Assembly (NCBI RefSeq): GCF_004793885.1
Contig: NZ_SRYG01000023.1
Coordinates: 1-37,173 of the forward strand
Source of the DNA: Dubosiella muris
Lineage (GTDB): Bacteria; Bacillota_I; Bacilli_A; Erysipelotrichales; Erysipelotrichaceae
Direction: 5' to 3'
DNA length: 37,173 bases
Of this stretch, positions 20,999 through 28,350 are shown one piece after another. Under the pieces are notes generated by a model. That model was not told where the DNA came from and did not search any database. It was given only the letters and a program-made list of their open reading frames with translations. A program made the translations under genes and the position numbers. Numbering within the stretch: position 1 is the first letter of the stretch; each line of letters starts with the position of its first letter.

Positions 20999-21650
20999 GA
21001 AAGGAAGCGCGGCGATCGTGCGAATCGGCATCGCGCTCATGCTCGCGCTGACGGCGACCAAGATCGTTCCAGCATCCAACATCGCCGGGTATTCGGTTTT
21101 TGTAGGGATCGCGTTTTTCTTTGTGACGGAAGCGGTGTCCAGAACACCGGATCCGGAATCGGGATTGCGGTTTCGCGGCGTTGGCAAGGAATTGAAAAAG
21201 CCGGATGTGCTGCTTTGGATGGCGCTGCCAAGCGTCAGAGGGATCCTTACGCTGATCGTTGGAAACTGGCTTTTTGGCGGCGCGTTCGCGACCCATGTGG
21301 TCGGAAGAACGAGCGCGTTTTTGTCGTTTGATCAAGGCTTGTGGCTGGTTGTCCAGCTGGCGCTTGGCGCGTTTGGGGAGGAAATCGCCTACCGGGGCTT
21401 TTTCCTTGGCAAAGGGATGAAGCTTTTTCCGTTTTGGCTGTGCATGCTCGTTTCCTCTCTCGCGTTCGCCTTTGGCCATTTGGCGTCGGGAAATCTTTGG
21501 CTTGTGGCCTACGATGTGGCAGGCGTCTTTGTCGACAGCTTGATTTACTCGATGATTTACTACAAAACGAGCAACTGTGTCATGAGCACGCTCGCCCATC
21601 TTCTGGCGAACGCGATTTCGATTGCCGCTCTTTTTCTTTTCGTCTTGTAA
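20979..21650 (+). CDS. CPBP-family intramembrane protease
   Basis: A 223-residue polytopic membrane protein with about six segments and the three CPBP (CAAX-protease and bacteriocin-processing) motifs: EEIAYRG (Glu134, Glu135, Arg139), FAFGHL (His167) and HLLAN (His207, Asn211). The family comprises membrane metal-dependent or glutamate proteases used in CAAX-type processing and, in Bacillota, often in bacteriocin self-immunity. The start at 20979 is chosen because AGGAGG ends six bases before it; the longer reading frame from 20865 lies inside the regulator gene. Co-transcribed with and overlapping the TetR gene, so likely induced when that repressor binds its ligand. Confidence 0.85.
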   Translation: MKELGNRKGSAAIVRIGIALMLALTATKIVPASNIAGYSVFVGIAFFFVTEAVSRTPDPESGLRFRGVGKELKKPDVLLWMALPSVRGILTLIVGNWLFGGAFATHVVGRTSAFLSFDQGLWLVVQLALGAFGEEIAYRGFFLGKGMKLFPFWLCMLVSSLAFAFGHLASGNLWLVAYDVAGVFVDSLIYSMIYYKTSNCVMSTLAHLLANAISIAALFLFVL

Positions 21651-21665
21651 AGACGCAAATACGGG

Positions 21666-21694
21666 TTGATTCTAGGTGGGGAACACGGCATAAT
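21666..21694 (+). promoter_or_regulatory. Promoter placed for a leaderless transcript of the HAD gene
   Basis: TTGATT (21666-21671) and CATAAT (21689-21694) have 17-base spacing. Only six bases separate the -10 from the ATG at 21701, so transcription should start at or next to the start codon. Confidence 0.55.
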
Positions 21695-21700
21695 TGAAGT

Positions 21701-22303
21701 ATGATCAAGAATATAGTATTGGACATTGGAAATGTGTTGTGCACGTTCGATCCGGAAACGATGCTGAACGAGCTATTCGAGGATTCCGTCGTGGAAGAAC
21801 AGCTGATGGGAATTTACTTTTCTTCCTTGTGGGATCAGTACGACCAAAATCTGCTCACAAAAGAGAAGATGATCGAGATTGGCCGGCTGCAGGCGCCAGA
21901 GCTTGAAGGAGAAATTAGAAAGTTGATGCGGGAATGGGTGCGCCATGTCGACTTGATCGAGGAAAATATGGATTTCATGCAGCATTTGCATGATCTGGGA
22001 TTCGGGGTGTACATCTTGTCCAACATTCCGGAAGACTGTTATTTGTATTTGAAGGAAAACGGTTTGTTCCGCGACATCGACGGCGGGATCTTCTCGTATC
22101 AGGAACGGAAAATCAAGCCGGATTTCGCCATCTACAAAGCGCTTCTTCAAAAATACGAGCTGGACGCGTCGGAATGCCTGTTTATCGACGACAAGGCGGA
22201 AAACATCGAGGCGGCAAGAACGCTGGGATTTTACACGTTGAAGTGCGAGGATCCGTACTTGCTGGCGAAAGACACGCGGGAGCTGCTGGAAGAAACCGAT
22301 TAG
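21701..22303 (+). CDS. HAD-superfamily phosphatase (YihX-like)
   Basis: A 200-residue cytoplasmic hydrolase of the HAD IA subfamily. Motif I is DIGNVL with the nucleophile Asp8, motif II is ILSNI near residue 108, the motif III Lys is in KIKPDFAIY, and motif IV is FIDDKAENI. The helical cap lies at about residues 17-85. DxGNV in motif I is typical of YihX (alpha-glucose-1-phosphate phosphatase) and epoxide-hydrolase-like members; the substrate cannot be told from sequence. The start cannot be moved downstream without losing Asp8. No convincing ribosome site lies at normal distance and the -10 is six bases away, so the mRNA is probably leaderless. Confidence 0.85.
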   Translation: MIKNIVLDIGNVLCTFDPETMLNELFEDSVVEEQLMGIYFSSLWDQYDQNLLTKEKMIEIGRLQAPELEGEIRKLMREWVRHVDLIEENMDFMQHLHDLGFGVYILSNIPEDCYLYLKENGLFRDIDGGIFSYQERKIKPDFAIYKALLQKYELDASECLFIDDKAENIEAARTLGFYTLKCEDPYLLAKDTRELLEETD

Positions 22304-22314
22304 GACAAAAAAAT

Positions 22315-22351
22315 GCGGGAACAGGACAAGTTCTGTGGCTCGCTTTTTTTT
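22315..22351 (+). terminator. Intrinsic terminator after the HAD gene
   Basis: An imperfect hairpin (GCGGGAACAG with CTGTGGCTCGC, containing an internal mismatch) is followed by eight T residues. Confidence 0.55.
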
Positions 22352-22404
22352 GTGGTCAAGCTTTGATAAAATAAATATAGAAAAGGAAACCGGAGGGAAA
22401 GCTA

Positions 22405-22575
22405 ATGTCGAAAAAGAAAATCTTTGTGCTGGCGTGTCTTGGCGCGATGGCCGGCAGCGCGGTTTGCCAGCTGGTGCTCGAACGCTTTGGCTGGACGGGA
22501 TGGATCATAGGCACAATCGCGATCGCCCTGTTGGCGATTTGGGCTTTTCGGCAAGACAGAAAGAAAAGGACTTGA
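22405..22575 (+). CDS. Small two-segment membrane protein, 56 residues
   Basis: A 56-residue open frame (ATG 22405, TGA 22573). It has a basic start MSKKK, one hydrophobic stretch at about residues 6-22, a second at about 26-44 (GWTGWIIGTIAIALLAIWAF), and a basic end RQDRKKRT. GGAGGG stands eight bases before the ATG, and a terminator overlaps the stop, so this looks like a genuine gene. No family is recognised. Confidence 0.65.
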   Translation: MSKKKIFVLACLGAMAGSAVCQLVLERFGWTGWIIGTIAIALLAIWAFRQDRKKRT

Positions 22576-22593
22576 AGACGAGTCCTTTTTCTT
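22564..22593. terminator. Bidirectional terminator between the 56-residue protein and the LysR gene
   Basis: AAAAGGACT (22564-22572) pairs with AGTCCTTTT (22581-22589), with T residues on both strands. It overlaps the stop codon of the small membrane protein. Confidence 0.75.
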
Positions 22594-22602
22594 TCGTACG
22601 AT

Positions 22603-23460
22603 TTAAGGTACGGAAAACAAATCCATGAATTTTTGCTCAGGCGTGGAAAACAGCCGGTATTTGTTCCAGGTGATGCAGACACCGGATTCGAGCCGGGGAA
22701 ACAACGGAACGAAAACGAGATCGTCCGGCAAATCGCCGGGTTCCAGAGCGAGCAACAGGATACAATCGCTTCGAACGAGCGGGTACAAGCTTTCCAGCGT
22801 AGTGTACGTCATCCCGATCGGCAGGGCGCGCTGGTTGTCGTGGATCCAGCCCGACAGCTTGTTTTTGAAGAGCGGGCTGTCCGGGACGGCCAGGCGCATC
22901 GAGCGCAAATCCTCCACGCGAAACCGATCCTTGACAAGTGGGGAGTTTCGGCGAATCAAGACGCCCCACGGCTTTTTTTCGGGCAGTGTGAAATAGTCGT
23001 ACGACTCCAAATCGCATGGTTCGACGAAGGCGGCGAACGACAGCTTGTCAGCACGCATTCGCGCATGGATGCCGGCGTATGGCAACGTCAGCAATTCGAT
23101 TTGGACTTTTGGATAGCGGCTCATAAAGTTTTGCAAGGGGGGTTCGAAAAAAGAAAGCGCCTGCTCAGTCAGACCGAGGCGCAGCACGCCGTGGAGTTCC
23201 TCGTCGTAGTGCTGAAATTCCTCCAGGACATTTTCGGTCATGGCGTTGATCTTTTTCGCCCACACCAAAAAAGCCTTTCCCCGATCGGTCAGGACGACGG
23301 ATCGCGGCTTGCGCTCGAAAAGTTCGCAGCCAAGCTCCTCTTCCAGCAGACGGATTTGCTTGCTGAGGGCCGGCTGGGAAATGTGCAGGCTTTGCGCGGC
23401 TTTCGTGAACGATTTTTTTTGCGCGACTTCCAGAAAATAGGCAACGGTTCGAAATTCCAT
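22603..23460 (-). CDS. LysR-family transcriptional regulator
   Basis: A 285-residue regulator with the LysR N-terminal winged helix (MEFRTVAYFLEVAQKKSFTK, then AAQSLHISQPALSKQIRLLEEELGCELFER, residues 1-60). The effector domain (about 90-285) has a periplasmic-binding-like fold (GVLRLGLTEQAL). AAAGGAGG lies six bases before the ATG. It is not divergent from any target gene, so its regulon is not obvious from context. A LysR-type box upstream suggests autoregulation. Confidence 0.9.
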   Translation of the reverse strand: MEFRTVAYFLEVAQKKSFTKAAQSLHISQPALSKQIRLLEEELGCELFERKPRSVVLTDRGKAFLVWAKKINAMTENVLEEFQHYDEELHGVLRLGLTEQALSFFEPPLQNFMSRYPKVQIELLTLPYAGIHARMRADKLSFAAFVEPCDLESYDYFTLPEKKPWGVLIRRNSPLVKDRFRVEDLRSMRLAVPDSPLFKNKLSGWIHDNQRALPIGMTYTTLESLYPLVRSDCILLLALEPGDLPDDLVFVPLFPRLESGVCITWNKYRLFSTPEQKFMDLFSVP

Positions 23461-23485
23461 AAGAGCCTCCTTTTGGCTTTATTGT

Positions 23486-23500
23486 ATAACTTTATGTTAT
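23486..23500. promoter_or_regulatory. LysR-type T-N11-A box upstream of the LysR gene
   Basis: ATAAC-TTTAT-GTTAT has the classical LysR-regulator layout (dyad with T-N11-A). It lies 26 bases upstream of the LysR ATG, where it could mediate autoregulation. Confidence 0.5.
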
Positions 23501-23511
23501 GGAGGGCTATG

Positions 23512-23532
23512 AAAAAATCGGGAGAACCGATT
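23512..23532 (-). terminator. Terminator of the three-gene small membrane protein operon
   Basis: On the minus strand AATCGG-TTCTC-CCGATT forms a 6-bp hairpin followed by T residues. It lies just downstream of the stop at 23543. Confidence 0.65.
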
Positions 23533-23542
23533 CCCTCTTTCT

Positions 23543-23878
23543 TTAAAGGGCGTCAAGCCATTTTTTCAGCGTGGAAAGCCCGTCGATGCCAAAAAGGAAA
23601 AAACCAAGCAGCGCGTATCCGATAAAACGGATGTCTTTCGTCTTGTAAAAGCGGTATAGATGAATCACGACCCAGACCATCATGCCCGGCACCCAAAGAA
23701 CCCAGTAGGCGAGGGTTTCCATGCCGGTTATCTCGAGCAGGATTCCAAGCACCATCAAAAAAGCCACGAGGATGTAAAACTGATTTTTTGCTTTTGTGTC
23801 CGCCTGCGCCTTTTTAAGATCGTCTTCGCCTTCCAGGCGCGCCTGCCGTAAAATGTCGTCTTTATTCGTTGTGTTCAT
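23543..23878 (-). CDS. Small membrane protein, third of three tandem paralogues
   Basis: A 111-residue protein: a charged N-terminal helix (MNTTNKDDILRQARLEGEDD and a Lys/Ala/Gln-rich continuation to about residue 33), then three hydrophobic segments (about 35-50, 55-71 and 80-100). The charged N-terminus reading K-x-x-I/V-L-x-x-A-R-x-E-G is shared with the protein encoded at 24197-24514. It resembles DUF6442-type small membrane proteins. The ATG overlaps the TGA of the preceding gene (ATGA) and AGGAGA lies six bases upstream; a longer frame to 23986 lacks a ribosome site. Confidence 0.7.
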   Translation of the reverse strand: MNTTNKDDILRQARLEGEDDLKKAQADTKAKNQFYILVAFLMVLGILLEITGMETLAYWVLWVPGMMVWVVIHLYRFYKTKDIRFIGYALLGFFLFGIDGLSTLKKWLDAL

Positions 23879-24192
23879 ACGAATTCTCCTGAAACGATCC
23901 ACGGAATCACAAAGCCAAGCGCTAAAAGCGCCAGCAAGCGAAACGCCTTGCGGTTCATGGATCTTCGATACGTATAAAGCCACCATCCGGTTCCGCCTGC
24001 CAAATAGATGCCGATGGAAAGAAGAAGGCCGAAAACGATGTGGCCGTATTGCTTGCAGAGCGCGACGCCGACCCAGTTGACCATCCAGAACAGGAAGCCG
24101 GACGCAAGACGGTAAAAACCGGCGTCGACCGCTTGCTCGTATTCCAAATTGGCTTTGGCTTGCGCTTTATATAGAACGCGTTCTTTTTCCAT
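23875..24192 (-). CDS. Small membrane protein, second of three tandem paralogues
   Basis: A 105-residue protein with a charged N-terminus (MEKERVLYKAQAKANLEYEQ) and three hydrophobic segments (about residues 28-44, 50-70 and 82-100). Its ribosome site AGGAAGGT lies in the last codons of the preceding gene, and its TGA overlaps the next ATG, so translation is coupled across the trio. The charged start is more degenerate than in the two other members. Function unknown. Confidence 0.7.
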   Translation of the reverse strand: MEKERVLYKAQAKANLEYEQAVDAGFYRLASGFLFWMVNWVGVALCKQYGHIVFGLLLSIGIYLAGGTGWWLYTYRRSMNRKAFRLLALLALGFVIPWIVSGEFV

Positions 24193-24196
24193 GTCG

Positions 24197-24514
24197 TTAC
24201 CTTCCTTTCATGAATGTGGATAAAAGCGGGATGCCCCAGGCCGCCAGACCAAAGACGACCAAAAGAAGGTTTTCCTTGTTTCTTGTGCGGATGAACTGGC
24301 AGAGCGGCCAGCCGCACCAAACGACGGTTAAAACGCCTTGACCAAACAAGGTGGCTTCCCAATCCATTCCGTGATCGCGCAAAAAGAGAAGAACGCATTG
24401 CAGTCCAATCAAAACGACGACGGACAGGAAAACCGAGTAGCGGCCTCGTTCCTCTTTCTCATATTCCTTGTTTCCTTCTTTTCTCGCTTTTTTCAGCACT
24501 TCCTCTTTGTTCAT
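24197..24514 (-). CDS. Small membrane protein, first of three tandem paralogues (DUF6442-like)
   Basis: A 105-residue protein: MNKEEVLKKARKEGNKEYEKEE is the charged N-terminal helix, followed by three hydrophobic segments (about residues 27-44, 58-74 and 83-100). The start is close to that of the third paralogue (K-x-x-x-L-x-x-A-R-x-E-G). Proteins of this DUF6442-like type are usually near a small helix-turn-helix regulator, but none is adjacent here. A weak ribosome site (GGGGGAT) precedes the ATG. It is the first gene behind the inverted-repeat promoter at 24539-24567. Confidence 0.75.
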   Translation of the reverse strand: MNKEEVLKKARKEGNKEYEKEERGRYSVFLSVVVLIGLQCVLLFLRDHGMDWEATLFGQGVLTVVWCGWPLCQFIRTRNKENLLLVVFGLAAWGIPLLSTFMKGR

Positions 24515-24538
24515 AATGGATCCCCCTTTTGTACTTTC

Positions 24539-24567
24539 AGCATAGGCTTGACAAGAAAACTTGTCAA
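24539..24567 (-). promoter_or_regulatory. Promoter embedded in an inverted repeat, upstream of the trio
   Basis: TTGACAAG (24548-24555) and CTTGTCAA (24560-24567) form a perfect inverted repeat with an AAAA spacer. Read on the minus strand, TTGACA (24567-24562) is a consensus -35 with TATGCT as the -10 at 24544-24539 and 17-base spacing. A dimeric regulator binding the repeat would cover the promoter. Confidence 0.6.
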
Positions 24568-24632
24568 TTCATTTTCGGGTAAAGGTGGAAAACGATACAA
24601 AAAAGCCGAAAAAAGATCCAAGTCGCAAAAAA

Positions 24633-24673
24633 GAACGCCTAAGAGGCGTCTTTACGGCGTTCAAAATATTTTG
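24633..24673 (+). promoter_or_regulatory. Overlapping alternative hairpins before the 120-residue gene
   Basis: ACGCCT (24635-24640) can pair with AGGCGT (24644-24649), or GAACGCC (24633-24639) can pair with GGCGTTC (24656-24662). The pairings share bases and exclude each other. A palindrome CAAAATATTTTG (24662-24673) follows. This may be a small attenuator-like leader, or the end of a local transcript; no ligand element is recognisable. Confidence 0.35.
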
Positions 24674-24713
24674 GAAAAGAGGTAAAATGGAAATAAAGAA
24701 GGAGAAGGAAAAT

Positions 24714-25076
24714 ATGACAATCACAATGAAAGCGAAAGACGATGTGTTTTATCTGGACGGCCAGCCTTACTCCATCGCGGATGTCAGGAAAGTCGACGTG
24801 TTGTTCGAAGACGCGAAGTGGAAAGGGAAAAGCGCTCCGTTTGTTCATCAAATCGCTGGCGGGGGAACGAGCACGACCGCCTATGCCTTGTTCGAACCGA
24901 AAGGCTATGTGGGACTGCGCATCCAGTGGAACGATCAAATTCTGGCGGACTACGTGTCGGAAAATCCGGTCTACCACAACACCGACGCGTATCGAAAAGA
25001 CTGCGAGAAAGCGCGGGACATCCAGCGCAAGCTGTTGAAAAACCAGCGGCTGCACAATCAGAAACGGGAAGAATGA
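24714..25076 (+). CDS. Conserved-looking cytoplasmic protein, unknown function
   Basis: A 120-residue soluble protein. The N-terminal two-thirds looks beta-rich (MKAKDDVFYLDGQPYSIADV, then FEPKGYVGLRIQWNDQILADYV), and a charged helix (about residues 96-120, DCEKARDIQRKLLKNQRLHNQ) forms the C-terminus. I chose the ATG at 24714 because AAGGAG lies nine bases before it. The in-frame ATG at 24687 has only GAGG four bases away. No family is recognised. It is convergent with the sugar symporter gene. Confidence 0.65.
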   Translation: MTITMKAKDDVFYLDGQPYSIADVRKVDVLFEDAKWKGKSAPFVHQIAGGGTSTTAYALFEPKGYVGLRIQWNDQILADYVSENPVYHNTDAYRKDCEKARDIQRKLLKNQRLHNQKREE

Positions 25077-25103
25077 AAACCCGCCGGCAAAAGTCGGCGG
25101 GTT
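25074..25103. terminator. Bidirectional terminator between the unknown gene and the sugar symporter
   Basis: AACCCGCCG (25078-25086) and CGGCGGGTT (25095-25103) form a perfect 9-bp G/C-rich stem. The T-run is better on the minus strand, so it mainly ends the sugar-operon transcript. Confidence 0.7.
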
Positions 25104-25110
25104 GTGTCGT

Positions 25111-26487
25111 TTATTGCGTCGCGCTGGCGAGCCGGGCGCGCCGTTCTTCCAAAATCCGCAAGTCGGCGCGGTACGCTTTTTCATCGTACGTGTAAAATTT
25201 GAGAATCGCGAGGCGAATCAAGCCGCCGGCGATTGGCAAAAGCGAAATGACAAGAAACAATCCGTTGAGCGTCGTTTCGGATTGAACCGGGGCTTCCGGC
25301 ACATAGCCGATCGCGATCAAAATCAAACCGGTCAGCGAGCCGGCGATAGCGGCCGATAGTTTTCCCATAAACGTCTGGCCCGAAAACGTGATGGCTTCGC
25401 AACGCTTTCCGGTTTTCACTTCGGAATACTCGATCGTCTCCGCAATCATGCTGGACATGACCGGACCGAGCGAAGCGTGGAACAGCTGCGTGAGCATGAG
25501 CATAACGAGCAGGACGCCAACGTTTTCATAACCCATCACGAAGAAGGCGACGCGCACGACGATGTCGGCCAGAATGATTCCGGTCAGGATCTTCTTTTTC
25601 TGGAACCGCTTCGTCAAAGCCGGGATGAGGAAGAAGCCAAGCGCAGCCGCGGTCCCCATCAGCCCGTAAACACTCATCAAGCCTTCGTTTTTCATGTTGT
25701 AGATGAAAAAGTACAAAATTATGCCGTTGACGATGTTCATAAACAAGTTCAAAAAGAAGATGGCGAGCATTTTGAACAAATGCTTGTTCACAAGCAGATT
25801 TTTAAACACGTCCTTCATCGCGATTTTCTCACCCTGGGACGGTTCGACGCGTTCCTTGATCGTAGAGTGGCCAAACATCATGAAGCCGTAGCCGATGAGC
25901 ATGATGACGACAACGGCCATAAAGTAGCCATTGGCCAAATCGCCTTTTCCAAACAAGCCGACAAGCAGCGGCACGAGCGAACCGACGATGCCGATGCCGG
26001 CGAAAACACCCAGGTTGGCGGCTGTGACGAGGTTGGTGCGGTTTTGCGGATCGTCCGAGATCACGGCGGAAATCGACCAGAACGGAATGTCCGATACCGT
26101 GTACACCGTTCCCCATAAAATATAGGTGATGGCGGCGTAGAGCACTTTCCACTGCATTGCCAGATCCGGCTTGAAGAAGCACAGGATCGTGCTGATAACG
26201 ACGAACAGCGGCGCGAATTTCAAATAGCCTTTGAACTTTCCGGTCTTGGTCCGGCGGGTGTCCATGAATCCGGCGACCATCGGGTCGTTGACGGCGTCCC
26301 AGACACGCGCGATCAAAAAGATCGTGGACGCGGCCAGCGCCGAAATGCCAAGAATGTCGGTGTAGAAAAACAAGATGAAAGAGCCAAGCAGGCCGTACGA
26401 GAAGCATTGTCCAAAGCCATACGAGAAGTAGCCGAAATATTCGCGGCGGCTCACGCCTGGCATGGAAACAGTCGATGGATTGTTCAT
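25111..26487 (-). CDS. Sugar:cation symporter, GPH family (MelB/UidB-like)
   Basis: A 458-residue major-facilitator-type carrier with about twelve hydrophobic segments. GPH (glycoside-pentoside-hexuronide) family marks are REYFGYFSYGFGQCFSYGLL at the start, FYTDILGIS near residue 41, RVWDAVNDPMVAGFMDTRRTKTGKFKGYL (about 61-89, containing the cation-coupling Asp region), and SMIAETIEYSEVKTGKR near 370. It imports a glycoside with Na+ or H+. The gene is 24 bases behind the family 2 glycoside hydrolase on the same strand, so the two form an uptake-and-hydrolysis pair. AAAGGA precedes the ATG. The exact sugar is not deducible. Confidence 0.9.
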   Translation of the reverse strand: MNNPSTVSMPGVSRREYFGYFSYGFGQCFSYGLLGSFILFFYTDILGISALAASTIFLIARVWDAVNDPMVAGFMDTRRTKTGKFKGYLKFAPLFVVISTILCFFKPDLAMQWKVLYAAITYILWGTVYTVSDIPFWSISAVISDDPQNRTNLVTAANLGVFAGIGIVGSLVPLLVGLFGKGDLANGYFMAVVVIMLIGYGFMMFGHSTIKERVEPSQGEKIAMKDVFKNLLVNKHLFKMLAIFFLNLFMNIVNGIILYFFIYNMKNEGLMSVYGLMGTAAALGFFLIPALTKRFQKKKILTGIILADIVVRVAFFVMGYENVGVLLVMLMLTQLFHASLGPVMSSMIAETIEYSEVKTGKRCEAITFSGQTFMGKLSAAIAGSLTGLILIAIGYVPEAPVQSETTLNGLFLVISLLPIAGGLIRLAILKFYTYDEKAYRADLRILEERRARLASATQ

Positions 26488-26511
26488 ATTTTTATTTTCC
26501 TTTCTTTTTAC

Positions 26512-28290
26512 TTACACAAAGAGAAACCCGGTATGGCTTCCTCCGTTGAAGATCTCGCGAAGCATGGCGGGATCGAATTTGTGCTCGTGGTTGTGGTCGA
26601 GCAGGCCGTTGACTTCCTGTTCGACGTCGGTAAGCTGGGTGTAGCAGTAACCGCACATGCCCGGCAGCTCCATGACGACGCGGGTCAAATCGCGAATCTT
26701 GTGCAGGACGGCTTCCTGTCCTTCGAGGCGTTTTCCATAGCCCCAGCTTTCCTTGCCGGCGTACGTTCCGGTGTCGAAGGCGACGCCGCCAAACTCGCTG
26801 ATCATGAATGGCTGGCCGGCATAGGCGTATCCTTTGGCGAATGTGTGGCGCAGCGAAGTGCGCGAAGGGCAGCCATTGACAGCCTGTTCCATGTTCGCGT
26901 AGCTTTCTTTAAGCGTTTTTGGATCGGCGTTGTAGTCGTGGACCGTGAGCAGATCGGTCGTGGTTTGCTCCCAGCCGTCGTTGCCCACGACAAGCCGGGA
27001 GGGATCGAGCGCTTTTGTCATCCAGTACGCGCCGTTCACAAACGCCTGCTGGGCCGGATGCTTGTAAATCTCGTTGACGCCCCACGACTCGTTCATCAAC
27101 GTGTAGACGATGACAGAAGGATGGTTGTAGTGCTTGGCGATCAGGGCGGGCAGCTCGCGGGTGAAGTTTTCCACCGCGGCCGGCGAGTACTCGAAGAACG
27201 AAGGCATTTCGGCCCACATGACCAGGCCGAGCACATCGCAAAGGTACATATAGCGGGCGTCTTCGACTTTCTGGTGCTTGCGGGTGCCGTTGAAGCCCAT
27301 TTCCCTGACTTTGAGCAAATCGTCGCGAAGCTGCTCGGGGGTGGCGCTCAGGCCGCCGTCGGCAAAATAGCCCTGATCCAAAACGAGCCGCTGCACAAAC
27401 TCCTGGTTGTTGAGGAAAACGCGATGGCCTTCCTGGCGGATGTCGCGCATGCCAAAATAGCTGTCCGCTTCGTCGATGGCTCCCGTTTCGCTGACGAGCG
27501 TGAAGCGCACGTCGTATAAGTTAGGCTCGGCGCAGCTCCAGAAATGAAGCCGGAAGTTGGCGTCCTCGCTGCTGACGTCCGCGATGATGCGCGCCCGGTT
27601 GTTTTTGACGGCGACGCGAAACGAGGTGACGGGGCGGCCCTGGTAGGTGATGTCTCCTTCGACGCGGGCGGGTATCTCGCTTCCGGCGACGAAGAAGTCG
27701 AACTCCATCGTGGCGTTGTCGATGTCGGGCGTCATGCGCACTTCGGCGATGTACGTGTCGGCCACTTCCTCGAGCCATACCTGCTGCCATATGCCGGTCG
27801 TCCGGGTGTACCAGCATAAAAAGTTGGCGTCTTTCCACGATTGCTTGCCGATTGGCTGGCTGCAGCGGTTGTGGTCCTCGGCGCGTACGACGATGGACAC
27901 GTCTTCCGTTTGAAGATAAGGCGTGATGTCGATTTGAAACGGCACGTGGCCGCCCTGGTGGGTGAAGACGTGGTTTCCGTCGATCCAGACGTCGGCCTGA
28001 TAGTCCACTGCGTCAAAATGTAGCAGGAAGCGGCGTCCTTCTTTTTTGGATACCGCGATCGTTTTCCGGTACCAGACGATGGGATGGTTTTCCAACGTGT
28101 GGACGCGTGAGTTTTTCGTTTGATAGCTGTATGGAACGACGATTTCGCGGTCAAAAAAACCAGGCTTCAAAAAGTTGTGGTTCTGAATGCCGAGATTGGC
28201 GTCGTCGAAGGCAAAATCCCATACGCCGTTGAGGGATCGCCAGTGTTTTCGCGCCATTTGCGGGCGCGGATGATGCAGTCGTTCGAACAT
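26512..28290 (-). CDS. Glycoside hydrolase family 2 (beta-galactosidase/beta-glucuronidase-like)
   Basis: A cytoplasmic retaining glycosidase of 592 residues. It has an N-terminal sugar-binding beta-sandwich (about 1-165; WRSLNGVWDFAFDD and VWYRKTIAV are typical of family 2), an immunoglobulin-like middle domain (about 170-270) and a TIM barrel (about 275-592). The acid/base is Glu401 in LMNESWGV and the nucleophile Glu499 in ISEFGG. No signal peptide is present, so the substrate enters through the adjacent GPH symporter. I chose the ATG at 28290, preceded by AAAGGA; the frame open to 28329 has no ribosome site. No residue I can point to decides between beta-galactoside, beta-glucuronide or other substrates. 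It is transcribed from the consensus promoter at 28351-28378. Confidence 0.9.
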   Translation of the reverse strand: MFERLHHPRPQMARKHWRSLNGVWDFAFDDANLGIQNHNFLKPGFFDREIVVPYSYQTKNSRVHTLENHPIVWYRKTIAVSKKEGRRFLLHFDAVDYQADVWIDGNHVFTHQGGHVPFQIDITPYLQTEDVSIVVRAEDHNRCSQPIGKQSWKDANFLCWYTRTTGIWQQVWLEEVADTYIAEVRMTPDIDNATMEFDFFVAGSEIPARVEGDITYQGRPVTSFRVAVKNNRARIIADVSSEDANFRLHFWSCAEPNLYDVRFTLVSETGAIDEADSYFGMRDIRQEGHRVFLNNQEFVQRLVLDQGYFADGGLSATPEQLRDDLLKVREMGFNGTRKHQKVEDARYMYLCDVLGLVMWAEMPSFFEYSPAAVENFTRELPALIAKHYNHPSVIVYTLMNESWGVNEIYKHPAQQAFVNGAYWMTKALDPSRLVVGNDGWEQTTTDLLTVHDYNADPKTLKESYANMEQAVNGCPSRTSLRHTFAKGYAYAGQPFMISEFGGVAFDTGTYAGKESWGYGKRLEGQEAVLHKIRDLTRVVMELPGMCGYCYTQLTDVEQEVNGLLDHNHEHKFDPAMLREIFNGGSHTGFLFV

Positions 28291-28327
28291 AATTGTATTC
28301 CTTTCTACTTGTTTAGTTAATATATTC

Positions 28328-28341
28328 ATTAATTGGTTAAT
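28328..28341. promoter_or_regulatory. Candidate operator in the sugar-operon leader
   Basis: ATTAA-TTGG-TTAAT is a short inverted repeat, with a further TTAAT at 28317. It lies between the minus-strand promoter and the hydrolase start codon, where the divergent winged-helix regulator could block transcription. Confidence 0.35.
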
Positions 28342-28350
28342 GCATAATGA

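Noticed and set aside
24567-24713. Plus-strand promoter from the second TTGACA of the inverted repeat, driving the 120-residue gene
   Set aside because: At 17 bases below it the sequence is ATTTTC, which is not a usable -10.
25477-26118. A 213-codon plus-strand frame inside the symporter gene, and a 370-codon frame (26407-27519) inside the hydrolase gene
   Set aside because: Both are antisense shadows of well-supported minus-strand genes and have no recognisable domains.
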